From NCBI RefSeq assembly GCF_000375545.1, contig NZ_AQXF01000006.1, forward strand, positions 186,001 through 250,000: a stretch of 64,000 nucleotides of DNA, in the 5' to 3' direction. Below the pieces are notes generated by a model, which saw nothing but the letters and a program-made list of their open reading frames with translations, was not told the origin of the DNA and made no database searches. The stretch comes from Kordiimonas gwangyangensis DSM 19435 = JCM 12864 (lineage in GTDB: Bacteria; Pseudomonadota; Alphaproteobacteria; Sphingomonadales; Kordiimonadaceae). Shown piece after piece: positions 51,593-60,985 of the stretch; positions within the stretch are counted from its first letter, which is position 1; the number at the start of each line of letters is the position of its first letter. A program made the translations under genes and the position numbers.

Positions 51593-53101
51593 TTGAAAAC
51601 CATATCAAAGATTATCGCTGGCCTTACCTTGGCTGGCCTTGTCGTGGCGCCCAGTATCGCTGACGACAAAAAAGACAAAAAGGCAGCGCCAGTTGAGGCT
51701 GCCAAAGTCTATGAATCCGAGAAATCCGGAAGCTTTAATGGCGTAAAGCTGCGCTACAAGACGATCGCTGGTGAAACATACCTCAAGAACGATGACGGTG
51801 ACGAAACCGCCGCCATCTTCTCCGTCAGCTATCTGCGGACGGACGTGAAGCCGAGCGACGACCGCCCGGTTTTCTTCATCTTCAATGGTGGCCCGGGTTC
51901 TGCCAGCCTTTGGCTGCACCTCGGCGTATACGGTCCAAAACGGGTTGTGGTGCCAAGCGACGCGGAAGATGACGGCGCAGCACCCTTCCGCCTTGAAGAC
52001 AACCCACTTTCCATTCTTGATGTGGCTGACATGGTCTTTATCGACCCTGTGGGCACCGGCTATAGCCGCGCCATCGGCAAAGGCGAAGGCAAGGATTTCT
52101 GGGGCATCAAGAATGACGCCCAGTCCATCGCTGAGTTCATCCGCCTGTGGCTGGTGAAAAACAAGCGCTGGAACAGCCCGAAATACCTCTCCGGCGAAAG
52201 CTATGGCACCACACGCGCGGCCGCGCTGATGGAAGAACTGCAGGGCGGTTGGTCCGATATCGCGATGAACGGTATCGTGTTCATTTCTTCGATCCTCGAT
52301 TTCCAGACCGCACGCTATCAGCCCGGTAACGACACTCCGTATATCTCCTACCTGCCGACGATGGCTGCCACCGCATGGTATCACGGCAAAGTGGACAAGG
52401 CAGGACGCACGCTTGACGGCTTCATTGAAGAAGTGCGCGGCTTCACCCTTGGTGAATACGCAAGTGCACTTCTGCAAGGCAACCGCCTGACGGACGCTGA
52501 GTTCAACGCAGTTGCTGAAAAAGTGGCAGGCTACACCGGCCTCAGCCTTCAGTATGTGAAGAACGCGAACCTTCGCGTCAATAACATGCGCTTCATGAAA
52601 GAACTGCTGCGCGACGAAGGGTTTGTCACCGGCCGCCTCGACAGTCGCTACAAAGGCCGCGACTATGAAGGCACTGGCGACACCTTTGATGGCGACCCGT
52701 CCGGCTACGGCATTGATGCGGCCTATACGGCAGGCATTTACCAGTATCTTCACAACGACCTAGGTGTTGATATCGAACGCCGCTATGAGGTGCTTTCCGG
52801 CACACCTGGCCGCCACTGGGCCGAGCCGCGCAAGCGTGGCTACAGCGAAGGCTACCCGAATGTGGCGCCGCATGTGGGCGAAGCCATGCGCCAGAACAAG
52901 GATTTCCGTGTGCTGGTGGCCAACGGCTACTATGACCTCGCGACACCGTTCTTCGCGACCGAAAACACTTTCAACGCCAATGGCATCGACACAAACCGCG
53001 TGACCTTCACCTACTATGAAAGCGGCCACATGATGTATGTGCATGAGCCATCGCTTGAAAAGCTCGTGAAAGACATTCGCGACTTCCTGAGCGCCAAATA
53101 A
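51593..53101 (+). CDS. S10 serine carboxypeptidase, exported
   Basis: The 502-residue protein has an N-terminal signal peptide (about 1-24, ending PSIAD) and the S10 carboxypeptidase fold: FIFNGGPGSASLWLHLG (oxyanion Gly), SGESYGTTRAAALMEEL (nucleophile Ser in GESYG), YYDLATPFFATENTF (Asp) and ESGHMMYVHEPS (His). It should release C-terminal residues from peptides in the periplasm or outside. The TTG start at 51593 is preferred because GGGGG lies upstream and it yields a proper signal peptide. The gene ends at a strong terminator shared with the sensor kinase gene. Confidence 0.92.
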   Translation: MKTISKIIAGLTLAGLVVAPSIADDKKDKKAAPVEAAKVYESEKSGSFNGVKLRYKTIAGETYLKNDDGDETAAIFSVSYLRTDVKPSDDRPVFFIFNGGPGSASLWLHLGVYGPKRVVVPSDAEDDGAAPFRLEDNPLSILDVADMVFIDPVGTGYSRAIGKGEGKDFWGIKNDAQSIAEFIRLWLVKNKRWNSPKYLSGESYGTTRAAALMEELQGGWSDIAMNGIVFISSILDFQTARYQPGNDTPYISYLPTMAATAWYHGKVDKAGRTLDGFIEEVRGFTLGEYASALLQGNRLTDAEFNAVAEKVAGYTGLSLQYVKNANLRVNNMRFMKELLRDEGFVTGRLDSRYKGRDYEGTGDTFDGDPSGYGIDAAYTAGIYQYLHNDLGVDIERRYEVLSGTPGRHWAEPRKRGYSEGYPNVAPHVGEAMRQNKDFRVLVANGYYDLATPFFATENTFNANGIDTNRVTFTYYESGHMMYVHEPSLEKLVKDIRDFLSAK

Positions 53102-53106
53102 TAAAA

Positions 53107-53141
53107 TTGGGGCGCCGCAGGTCTTCCCGCGTGCGCCCCAA
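53107..53141. terminator. Terminator between S10 peptidase and kinase
   Basis: TTGGGGCGC (53107-53115) and GCGCCCCAA (53133-53141) form a 9-bp stem between convergent genes. Confidence 0.75.
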
Positions 53142-53174
53142 CTCCCGTCCCGAATTTTTCCGGGTTATTTATTC

Positions 53175-54884
53175 TCAGATAAAATTATCGTCGTCCGACA
53201 CGGTGCCCGTGGCCAGCGGCAGGGTTACCGTAAAGCGGCTGCCCTCACCTTCCACACTGACAAGCGTAATATCGCCACCCATCTTGCGCGCCAGCTCGCG
53301 GCTGATATGAAGCCCGAGGCCCGTGCCTTCCTGCTTGCGCGAATAGATGTGCTCCGTCACCTGATGGAACTTCTCGAACACATGTTCGATGTGCTCTTCA
53401 GAGATACCAATGCCGGTATCCCAAACGGCGATGGCAACATTGTTGGCGGACGTATTCACCGCGATATCAGCGCCGATCTTGCCGCCTTCAGGCGTAAACT
53501 TGATCGCGTTCGACAGCAGGTTCACAAAAATCTGTGTCGTGCGGCGGTCGTCAGCCTTGATGAAAGCATCGCTTTCCACCGCAAGCGCTACAATATCAAG
53601 CGACTTCTTGATCGCAGCATCCTTGTTCATTTGCACGGCCTTGAGGAAAACCTGCTCGAGCGAAAGTTCGTCGATTGAAAGCGACAGACCTCCACTCTCA
53701 ATGACAGCAACGTCCAGAATATCGTTGATCAGCCCCAGAAGGTGCTGGCCGGACTTACGGATATCGGTCGCATAGTTGAGGTAGGCTTTTTCAAGTTCGC
53801 CAAAGGTCTCCTGCTCGAACGCTTCGGCAAAGCCGATGATGGCGTTGAGCGGGGTGCGCAGCTCGTGGCTCATGGCCGCCAGGAACTCGTTCTTGGCGCG
53901 AAGAGCGCTTGTCGCCTGCACTGTAGCTTCATCAAGTGCCAAATTCTTGCGGGTGAGTTCACGCAGCAAGGTCTCGAGATTCTTGCGGATCTGGTCCGCC
54001 TCTGACGCCTGTTTGTAGCGCCCGCTCACGTCCATGCCTACACCGCGGTAGCCGCGGAAATCGCCGGTCTGGCGGTCGAACACAGGCACAGCAGACAGGT
54101 GGAACTTCAATTCCTCGCCGCTTGGGTCGGAGACCACAAAAAGCTGCTCACGGAACGGCTTGCGCATCTTGATGCCCTGAATGCCGTCCATGCGACCATC
54201 AAGGTTTTCTTCAAAACGGCCAAACTGTTCGAACTTTGAACCAATGAAAAGCGAGGCAGGCTGGCCAACAATGGCCGTAAAACGGTCAGACAGCGAACGA
54301 ATACGCATGTCCGCGTCACATTCGAAGAACCAGTCAGAGCTTGCGCGGGCGAAGTCCTGGAACCGGCTTTGCGTGCGGTTCGCTTCTTCAATGCCACGCA
54401 CCTGCGCGGTTACATCTTCATAGGTACCTGCAACCGCAACAACATCGCCGCGCTCGTTGCGCACCGGGGTGTGGCGGCCAAGGAAAATACGCTCATGCCC
54501 ACCAATGCGCACAATCTCTTCCGCGCGCACAGTGGTGTCGCTTGCGAGCACATCATCAATCACCGGCTTCAGCGAAGGCACAGCGAAGCGGCCAGCAAGC
54601 TGGGCTTCGCCGGGCGCGAGCGTCATTTCGCCCAGCGCCTTGTCTATCGATTTATAATGATCGTTGACATGAATAACCGTGCCATCGAGCGAACACACAT
54701 AAAACGGCAGGCTTTCATCCATGATGATGCGAGCGACAAGCCCTAGTGCCTGCTCATTCGCGGCAACCTGGCGAGATTGTGTGCGCTGGATGCTTGCCCC
54801 AAAGGCCCCGTCTGCAGCTTCGCCACTACGGCGGCCCGCGAGATCGACGATCTTTTCGTCATCCAACTGGTTATCGAGCTTCAT
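53175..54884 (-). CDS. PAS-domain sensor histidine kinase
   Basis: The 569-residue protein has no membrane helix and so is cytoplasmic. Two PAS domains lie at about residues 50-165 and 175-290, followed by a short coiled coil, the HisKA dimerization helix with the phospho-acceptor in AAMSHELRTPLNAIIGFAE, and a HATPase_c domain (N-box LLSNAIKFTPEGG, G1 VWDTGIGI, G2 GTGLGLHISRELA). No receiver domain is attached and no response regulator gene is nearby, so its partner is unknown. Start ATG at 54884 follows GGAGG. It lies 45 nt downstream of the DUF2336 gene on the same strand, so a joint transcript is likely. Confidence 0.93.
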   Translation of the reverse strand: MKLDNQLDDEKIVDLAGRRSGEAADGAFGASIQRTQSRQVAANEQALGLVARIIMDESLPFYVCSLDGTVIHVNDHYKSIDKALGEMTLAPGEAQLAGRFAVPSLKPVIDDVLASDTTVRAEEIVRIGGHERIFLGRHTPVRNERGDVVAVAGTYEDVTAQVRGIEEANRTQSRFQDFARASSDWFFECDADMRIRSLSDRFTAIVGQPASLFIGSKFEQFGRFEENLDGRMDGIQGIKMRKPFREQLFVVSDPSGEELKFHLSAVPVFDRQTGDFRGYRGVGMDVSGRYKQASEADQIRKNLETLLRELTRKNLALDEATVQATSALRAKNEFLAAMSHELRTPLNAIIGFAEAFEQETFGELEKAYLNYATDIRKSGQHLLGLINDILDVAVIESGGLSLSIDELSLEQVFLKAVQMNKDAAIKKSLDIVALAVESDAFIKADDRRTTQIFVNLLSNAIKFTPEGGKIGADIAVNTSANNVAIAVWDTGIGISEEHIEHVFEKFHQVTEHIYSRKQEGTGLGLHISRELARKMGGDITLVSVEGEGSRFTVTLPLATGTVSDDDNFI

Positions 54885-54929
54885 TCAGGTATCCTCCCGA
54901 GCATGCCCCTGTGCCCCCTACAGGCTGGG

Positions 54930-56048
54930 CTACCCTACCCTTTCCAGTTCTTCGATTGCTTCCTGATACGCACTGTCACGTTGCCAAACCTGCAATGCTC
55001 CCTTTGCATTGGCTTCGCTGGTACTGTCAAAAAGCGCCAATATATCTTTCAAAACCCCAGGCGATTTCGCCGCGCCGCCCTCGCGCGCCTGCACAACAAG
55101 CAGGTAAATGCTGGTAAACTGATTGCGGTCCACGCCCACCGCCTTGGCAAGAATGGCAAAGCTCTCCCCGCCCTTGTCGGAGAAGATGCGCCAAGCCGTC
55201 CGGAAATTGATGCCGCCAAGCTCAGCAAGACCCGCCACAAACACGGCCACACGCTGCTGCCGTAGCGCATTCACGAGAAACTGGATCGTGAGTTCGCCGT
55301 TTTCAGCCATACGGCGCACAAGCTTTTGCGCGCGCACATAGGCGCTCTGCTCATCACCCTGATCCACCAGAACGGTATTGGCTGCTCGGCGGACCGCCTG
55401 TTCAAACACAAGCGGGTCAACCTCATAATCTGAAAGGATGCGCTTCCTCAGCGCGGCCGAAACCCACCAATACATGCGGTAGGCAAGGTCCCCCGGCAGA
55501 TCGGAGCGCTGCAAAAGCGGCTCCTGGAAACGGTCAACACGGCGCGATTCCGCGACCAGATATTCCATGGCACGCTTGGAGATCGTAGTGTCGTGATTAT
55601 TCAGCAGCGTCTCGATCACATCCTCGCCGCCATATTCAACGAGCGCGTTGGATACCTGTTCGGAAACGTCATCCCGCATGGCAATCGCCATACGGTGTTC
55701 ATCCGTACGCATGCGGATGATTTCGATAAGGTCCGGGTCCTTGAGCAAGGCACTTTTCTCCAGGAGCGGGCGGGCAATCTCGATTTCGTCGCTCGCGAGC
55801 ATTTTCACAATGTCGGGCAACTCTGTACCAGTGATGGCGAGGGAGCTTGCAAGCTCCTTGCGAATATCCGCTTCCACCTGACCGACCAGCTTGCCAAGAA
55901 TGTCGGACATCAACGCCCGTTCGTGTTCGCTCAAACGACCTTCGTTGGAAAGGAAGAGATCGGTGATATTTTCAACAAGGCGTGCGCGACCCTCCGAAGA
56001 CTTATTCTTCGCGAGCAACAGCAGCTTCTCTAATTCCTTGCTGACCAA
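54930..56048 (-). CDS. DUF2336 domain protein
   Basis: The 372-residue protein is mainly alpha-helical with HEAT-like repeats and matches the alphaproteobacterial DUF2336 family (function unknown). The start is a TTG at 56048 preceded by GGAG at a 7-nt spacing; the longest frame, from another TTG at 56090, lacks this site. Characteristic parts are DILGKLVGQVEADIRKELA, YGGEDVIETLLNNHDTTISKRAM and RMAENGELTIQFLVNALRQQ. It precedes the PAS histidine kinase. Its 5' region contains an unusual GANTC cluster. Confidence 0.82.
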   Translation of the reverse strand: MVSKELEKLLLLAKNKSSEGRARLVENITDLFLSNEGRLSEHERALMSDILGKLVGQVEADIRKELASSLAITGTELPDIVKMLASDEIEIARPLLEKSALLKDPDLIEIIRMRTDEHRMAIAMRDDVSEQVSNALVEYGGEDVIETLLNNHDTTISKRAMEYLVAESRRVDRFQEPLLQRSDLPGDLAYRMYWWVSAALRKRILSDYEVDPLVFEQAVRRAANTVLVDQGDEQSAYVRAQKLVRRMAENGELTIQFLVNALRQQRVAVFVAGLAELGGINFRTAWRIFSDKGGESFAILAKAVGVDRNQFTSIYLLVVQAREGGAAKSPGVLKDILALFDSTSEANAKGALQVWQRDSAYQEAIEELERVG

Positions 56049-56140
56049 CGGTCGTCTCCTGCCGCACTTGGTGGTCACCAAACGGCCCAACCCCCATGCG
56101 GAAACAACTCAAAAACATCCCTAGCGACCCAAAGGATATA

Positions 56141-56258
56141 GATTCCTAACCAAGAATCAACACTTTAGCGCCATTCCTTCATCCGATTCGCTCGAAAACG
56201 GCTCAAAATCACAAGATATCGAATCATAATGATTCGTAGAGTCAATATATTGCGATTC
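56141..56258. promoter_or_regulatory. GANTC-rich promoter region upstream of DUF2336 gene
   Basis: Seven GANTC sites in 118 bp (56141, 56154, 56185, 56221, 56231, 56239, 56254), with GAATCAT-A-ATGATTC as a perfect palindrome at 56221-56235. GANTC is the CcrM methylation site in many alphaproteobacteria. About one site per 256 bp is expected at random. Suggests methylation-sensitive control of the DUF2336-kinase operon. Confidence 0.6.
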
Positions 56259-56338
56259 GGTTGCAAAGAAAATTTTAGCGCAAACAGGTAAAAATTCGAT
56301 TGCGGTCAAAAATGGATGAACCGATGCGGCGCGGAGGC

Positions 56339-56842
56339 CTATTCGGGAAGGGCTGTGAGGGTTGCCCACTTGCCGTCGATATAGCAAAGCGGGTCATCCG
56401 TCATGCCGGGCGCGACGTGGATTGCTTCGATATTGCCAATCACGATGGCGTGGCTACCGGCATCGAGAATACTTTCCACCCGGCAATCAAAGCCCACCAG
56501 CGCGTCGGCAAGCAGCGGCGCACCCGTTACACCCGGTGCCCAGTCGCCGTCCTTGAAGCGCTCGGTCTCCGGCTCGCCACTCAGTCCTGCGAAACGCATT
56601 GCGAGGGCTTGATGTTTGCACCCCAGCACGTTGACGGCCAAGGTACGCCCGCGAGAGACGATGTCATAGGTCACACCTTGCCGGTTGATGCAGGCCAGCA
56701 GCTTTGGCGGTTCGGCAGACAGAGAGGTTACGGCAGTTGCGGTCAAGCCGGCCCAGACGGTCCCGTCTGACGCTGTGACGATATTCACTGCACCGCCCAA
56801 GCGGCGCATACCTTGCCGGAATTCTTCAGCCGTTACTGCCAC
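56339..56842 (-). CDS. Flavin reductase-like (RutF/HpaC type)
   Basis: The 167-residue protein has the flavin reductase-like/FMN-binding split-barrel domain: RRLGGAVNIVTASDGTVWAG, LTATAVTSLSAEPPKLLACI, LAVNVLGCKHQALAMRFAGL and HAIVIGNIEAI. It likely reduces FMN/FAD with NAD(P)H for a monooxygenase, but no partner monooxygenase is nearby. The GTG at 56842 has GAGGG at a 7-nt spacing; an ATG six codons earlier has none. It is oriented like flgL upstream and the DUF2336 gene downstream, but with large gaps. Confidence 0.85.
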   Translation of the reverse strand: MAVTAEEFRQGMRRLGGAVNIVTASDGTVWAGLTATAVTSLSAEPPKLLACINRQGVTYDIVSRGRTLAVNVLGCKHQALAMRFAGLSGEPETERFKDGDWAPGVTGAPLLADALVGFDCRVESILDAGSHAIVIGNIEAIHVAPGMTDDPLCYIDGKWATLTALPE

Positions 56843-56919
56843 AATACATCCCTCTGCCATAGATCAAGCGTGCCCAATCTATCCGCACGGCAGTGAAATG
56901 CAATGCCTTTACGCCTGTC

Positions 56920-57849
56920 CTAGAGGAAGTTCAGGAGCGAAAGCTGCGACAGTGAACCAATGGCGCGGTAGGAAGCCTCAAGCGCGACCTGATCGTTGTT
57001 GAGGCGTGTGATTGCCTCAGCAATATCAACATCCTCAAGGTCCGAGATGAAGGTTTCAAGGAACACGGATGTGTCCGCGTGTTGCTCGTCCACCACCTCA
57101 AGGCGCTCATAGGCAAGGCCGTTCGACACATGTACCTGACGCAGGTTGTTGATGGCGGTATCGATACTGGCGATCTGGCCTTGCAGGAAATCAAACTGCG
57201 TTTGCGAGAGCTCGCCCTGCAATTCATCAGTCTGATCATATCTGTAAAGGTCGAGCATTTCCTGGAAAATACCGCCCGCAACATTATCCGCGAGCAGGCC
57301 GAACTCGAGGTCCACCCCGTCAGCAATGCGCGCCTCAAAGGCCACGTTGCCGTTATCGAACGCGTCATCAACTGTACCCGGTGTTGTTGCCACCGTATCG
57401 AGCTCCGTAAGGTTTTTGACGTTCACCGGGGCAGAGCCGGTTTTAGCCCCCGAGAACAGATAGGTGCCATCAAAGTTGGTATTGAGCGAGTTCACCACGA
57501 ACTTGAATGTCTGGTCCAGAAGCTCGGAAAAGCCTTCAGCCTGACCGTTGGCAAGCGTCGTCTGGATCGATTCTTTCATCTTCTCCATCGCGCCGATCAT
57601 GCCCTCGAGTTGCACGTCGTTCGCATCCAGCTTGCCGCGGATCGTATCGATGGTTTGCTGGTACGTTTCAACGCGCGACTTGAACGAACGCGCGCCCAGC
57701 ACGGTACCGGTTTCGCCTGCAAGGCCACGGTATTCGTCGGTTTTCTTGCCGGTTGCGATCTGACGCTGGGCATCGAACACCTTGCTCTGGTTGTTCATGA
57801 TGCCCCTGATCAGGAGCTGCTGTTGGCCGAATGATGAAACCCTTACCAT
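56920..57849 (-). CDS. flgL: Flagellar hook-associated protein 3 (FlgL)
   Basis: The 309-residue flagellin-like junction protein joins hook to filament. Its N-terminus (VSSFGQQQLLIRGIMNNQSK then VFDAQRQIATGKKTDEY) and C-terminus (DIAEAITRLNNDQVALEASY with SQLSLLNFL) form the paired coiled coil typical of FlgL. ATG at 57849 has AAGGAGA upstream. It begins 11 nt after the flgK stop, so they form an operon exported through the flagellar type III system. Length is normal for alphaproteobacteria. Confidence 0.93.
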   Translation of the reverse strand: MVRVSSFGQQQLLIRGIMNNQSKVFDAQRQIATGKKTDEYRGLAGETGTVLGARSFKSRVETYQQTIDTIRGKLDANDVQLEGMIGAMEKMKESIQTTLANGQAEGFSELLDQTFKFVVNSLNTNFDGTYLFSGAKTGSAPVNVKNLTELDTVATTPGTVDDAFDNGNVAFEARIADGVDLEFGLLADNVAGGIFQEMLDLYRYDQTDELQGELSQTQFDFLQGQIASIDTAINNLRQVHVSNGLAYERLEVVDEQHADTSVFLETFISDLEDVDIAEAITRLNNDQVALEASYRAIGSLSQLSLLNFL

Positions 57850-57860
57850 CTATTCTCTCC

Positions 57861-59978
57861 TTACACCGCAGCCAGCAGGGCATCGTATAGCTCCTGCACG
57901 CTGCTGAGCACCCGTGCGGCGGCACCATAGGCGTTCTGGTAAACCACGAGGTTCGCGAGTTCCTCGTCCATATTCACGCCGGATACGTCGGCGTTGCGCT
58001 GCGCAATTTCCTGCTGCAGCGCCAGGTTATCTTCTTCCAAATTCTGGGCCCGCTGGGCCTGTAGGCCTGCGTTGCCAAGGAACCGCGCAACATATTGGCT
58101 GAGCGTGACCGAGTTTGCCTTCAGTTCACCTGCTGCATCGAAGTGCACGAGCGCGGTTTCAAGTTGCTGGAACGCAAGCGCGCCGCGCTGGTCGCCGTCC
58201 GTAAGCGCAACCTCGCCGGCAGCGGCCGTCAGGTCAAACTGCGCCAGCGCAAGGCGGTTCGGATCTTCCTTGATGGCCGGGTTCAGTTCAATGTTCCGCG
58301 CCGCGTTGGCGTGATGCATATCGCCGATACCAAAAGCTTCGGTGAACGCAAGGCCCGTGCTACCGATGCTGGTGGTGTCATTCACCACCTCAAGTTTCGC
58401 GCCGGCATAATTGGCGGTGTTGGCATAGTTGAGCTGGCCATCGGCATCGAACGAGAAGTTGAAATAGTTGCCAACGCCGGTCGCGCCGCTATTGATCGCT
58501 GTGACCATATCCTGGAACGATGTGGTCGAGCCCACAGGCACACTGACAGTGGCAAGCTCGGCACCGTTTGCACCCACGACACGGAAGGTGATGGCTTCTG
58601 TCGCGCCCATGCCGTGTGCTTCAGTGCCGGTGACACCGGTCTCGTAAACACCGCTTGAACTCGCCGTCAGCAGGTCATTCATACCAAAGAAATGGCTGAA
58701 ACCACGCCCTGCCCGGTCACTCGGGTTCGTCGTGTCGTCGGCAATCACCACACCATGGGTCGCGTCGTCCGCGGTGAAGCTCATCACACCGTTTGTGAGG
58801 CTAAGCGTACCGTCAAGCGCGCCGTTCACCGCGGTGATCACACTTTGCATATCCGGGTAGGTTGCCGTGTCGTCAAAATCGATGGTGATTTTATTCACCA
58901 CGCGGTTCGAGCTATCGAGCACTGCGAATGTGGTTTGGCCGGTAAAACCAGTGGGATGCGCCGCATCCACAATGGTCTGCTTGCCGGTCATGCTGTTTGG
59001 CGGTGGCACGGAAGCAAACTGGTTTTGCACCGCGTTAAATTCATCCATCACCCGCGCGGACATTTCACCGAGCGAGAGCGACAGGTCAACAAGCTGCTCG
59101 TCCCGCATGGCAAGAAGGCCCGCGAGCTTGCCGGAGCGCACATGCTGCGTGAAATCCTTCGCGGTCGATGTTTGCGCAAGTGTGTCGCTATTGACACGGT
59201 AGATATTGATGTTCGGGAACTGCGTGCCCGAATCCACAACACCCGGCGCGTCATATTCAAGCTGCGAGAGCGCGCCATCATAAAGCGGATAGCCGGACTG
59301 AGTGGTCACAACCACACCGCCTTCAGGGTTACGCTCCACCTTGATGTCGACAAGCGCTGAAAGTTTGTTGAGCGACAGCGCGAGCTGGCCCTCAAGCCCC
59401 CCGGTCTCACCGCCCGTTGCTTTCTGGCGTTTCAAGAGCGGATCAAGCTCTGCAATACGTTGCAGTTCCTCGTTGATCTGCTCCACCGTCTCGGACATCT
59501 GCTGGCTGGCGTCTGCCCTAAGGTTCTGGATTTGCTCATGAAACAGGTTGATCTGGTCGGTAAAGCTGCTGATCTCGGAGAGCGTCTGCTGGCGGCGCAG
59601 TACATCCGCCGGATTAAGCGCCAAGTCAGAGATCGCCTTGAAAATATCGTCAATACGGGCAGAGAGCGAACTGTTGGACGACGGGTCGCCAAGCACACCC
59701 TGCAGGCGGTCATGAAACTCGCGCTGTACCGAGAATTCCGAGGTGTTCGAGCCAGCCGTCCGCAGCGCGCCTTCAAGGAAACGGTCAACCACACGTTCGA
59801 TCTCGGAGATGTTCACACCCGCCGAAGAGCCTTGCAGAACGTTGGTTTCCGTGTTCACCCGCAAGCGGGCATAGCCTTCGGTGTTCACGTTCGCGATGTT
59901 GTTCGAGGTAACACGAATGGCCGACTGGTTGGTGAACAGGCCGCTCAGGGACGTTGTCAGAATACTGTTAAGCGACAT
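57861..59978 (-). CDS. flgK: Flagellar hook-associated protein 1 (FlgK)
   Basis: The 705-residue hook-filament junction protein has the N-terminal rod/hook motif TSLSGLFTNQSAIRVTSNNI followed by ANVNTEGYARL, and the C-terminal motif MDEELANLVVYQNAYGAAAR with VLSSVQELYDALLAA. The variable middle (about 300-560) holds surface-exposed repeats. It is on the long side for alphaproteobacteria. ATG at 59978 follows GAGGGGAGG. The promoter should lie in 59979-60200. The operon continues to flgL. Confidence 0.95.
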   Translation of the reverse strand: MSLNSILTTSLSGLFTNQSAIRVTSNNIANVNTEGYARLRVNTETNVLQGSSAGVNISEIERVVDRFLEGALRTAGSNTSEFSVQREFHDRLQGVLGDPSSNSSLSARIDDIFKAISDLALNPADVLRRQQTLSEISSFTDQINLFHEQIQNLRADASQQMSETVEQINEELQRIAELDPLLKRQKATGGETGGLEGQLALSLNKLSALVDIKVERNPEGGVVVTTQSGYPLYDGALSQLEYDAPGVVDSGTQFPNINIYRVNSDTLAQTSTAKDFTQHVRSGKLAGLLAMRDEQLVDLSLSLGEMSARVMDEFNAVQNQFASVPPPNSMTGKQTIVDAAHPTGFTGQTTFAVLDSSNRVVNKITIDFDDTATYPDMQSVITAVNGALDGTLSLTNGVMSFTADDATHGVVIADDTTNPSDRAGRGFSHFFGMNDLLTASSSGVYETGVTGTEAHGMGATEAITFRVVGANGAELATVSVPVGSTTSFQDMVTAINSGATGVGNYFNFSFDADGQLNYANTANYAGAKLEVVNDTTSIGSTGLAFTEAFGIGDMHHANAARNIELNPAIKEDPNRLALAQFDLTAAAGEVALTDGDQRGALAFQQLETALVHFDAAGELKANSVTLSQYVARFLGNAGLQAQRAQNLEEDNLALQQEIAQRNADVSGVNMDEELANLVVYQNAYGAAARVLSSVQELYDALLAAV

Positions 59979-60377
59979 CGAAGCCTCCCCTCACAGAGAC
60001 ACAGACTGCAAAGGCAAAAAATACCGAAAGCACGCTCTGCCACCCGGCAAAACATGCGGAACCGGCACTACCCACTTGAGCAGTCCGCGTATCCCATTCC
60101 TGTATTTTTTCCTTTAAAGTCATAGCCTTATTTCTTCTTCCTGGTCACCGGTCACGGGCTATTTCACCCCCTCACGACAGTACCGCACCCCCATATAAGC
60201 AAGACCCGTGCCAGAAGTGTGCAACATGTGTGCGGGATATGTGCGGGCCCGCACACGCACGTCAAACACCCCTCTGCCCAGCGTTTCTGCGGCACAGCGA
60301 TAAAATGCACCCTATGCAACTTTTGCGCTTCCCTCTGTGCGCGTTTCAGGCATAATAGAACAAAAGGAGAACATACG
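59979..60377. promoter_or_regulatory. Divergent promoter region with palindromic operators
   Basis: Region between flgK (-) and the S24-like gene (+). A perfect 16-bp palindrome TGTGCGGGCCCGCACA lies at 60240-60255 and an extra half-site TGTGCGGG at 60229-60236. AAGGAG at 60364-60369 is the ribosome site for the S24-like gene. The palindrome is a good operator candidate. Confidence 0.55.
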
Positions 60378-60908
60378 ATGTCAGCACAGCAGCGTCCCGC
60401 ATTCAGCCACCGCCTTCACCGCACCACAAACCAGCCCCTTGGCCTGAGATGGCCGGGCGGAAATTCCGGCAGCCTCGGCAGCTCCCCCTCCGCCCCCAGC
60501 GCGTCGGGCCGCTGGTCCGCCCGCTACATGCGGGACCTGCCGGTCCTTGGCCGTGCCCAGGGCGGCGATGAAGGCAACCTGGTGATGGAGGAAAGCGCCA
60601 TTGACTGGACCTTCCGGCCTGCCTCGCTTGAAGGGGTGAATGACGCCTTTGCCGTGGTGGTCACCGGCGACAGCATGGCGCCCAAATACGCACCGGGGGA
60701 CCTTGTGTATGTGAACCCTGCCAAACAGCTGAGGAAAGGCTGTTTTGTGCTGGTGGAGCTTGCGGGCCACCGTGGCCTCGTGAAGCAGTTTGACCGCTGG
60801 GACGGCGACATGCTGTTCCTGCAGCAGTATAACCCTTTCACTGAGCTGACGTTCGAGCGCGCAGAGGTGCTGCGTGTGCTGCCCATCATCGGCAGCATGG
60901 ACGCTTGA
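60378..60908 (+). CDS. S24 peptidase-fold (LexA/CI-like) protein without HTH
   Basis: The 176-residue protein has a C-terminal S24 domain (about 85-176): VVTGDSMAPKYAPGDLVYVN with the catalytic Ser, GCFVLVELAGHRGLVKQFDRW with the catalytic Lys, and LRVLPIIGSM. The N-terminal 75 residues (Ser/Pro/Gly-rich, SGSLGSSPSAPSASGRW) are low complexity and do not form a helix-turn-helix, unlike LexA and phage repressors. It may cleave itself or a partner, or be a signal-peptidase-like or UmuD-like factor. ATG 60378 has AAGGAG upstream; the long upstream frame is not needed. It lies 74 nt before the FolC-like gene, in the same direction. Confidence 0.7.
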   Translation: MSAQQRPAFSHRLHRTTNQPLGLRWPGGNSGSLGSSPSAPSASGRWSARYMRDLPVLGRAQGGDEGNLVMEESAIDWTFRPASLEGVNDAFAVVVTGDSMAPKYAPGDLVYVNPAKQLRKGCFVLVELAGHRGLVKQFDRWDGDMLFLQQYNPFTELTFERAEVLRVLPIIGSMDA

Positions 60909-60985
60909 GCACGCGGCGGGCCTTGCCAACAGGCGGCGGGGCGCATAAAGCTTGGGCGCATTTGCCGCCCGAGGAGACAGCCTTT

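Noticed and set aside
51605-52753. Long minus-strand open frame opposite the S10 peptidase
   Set aside because: Shadow of the peptidase gene; no domain, and no upstream ribosome site.
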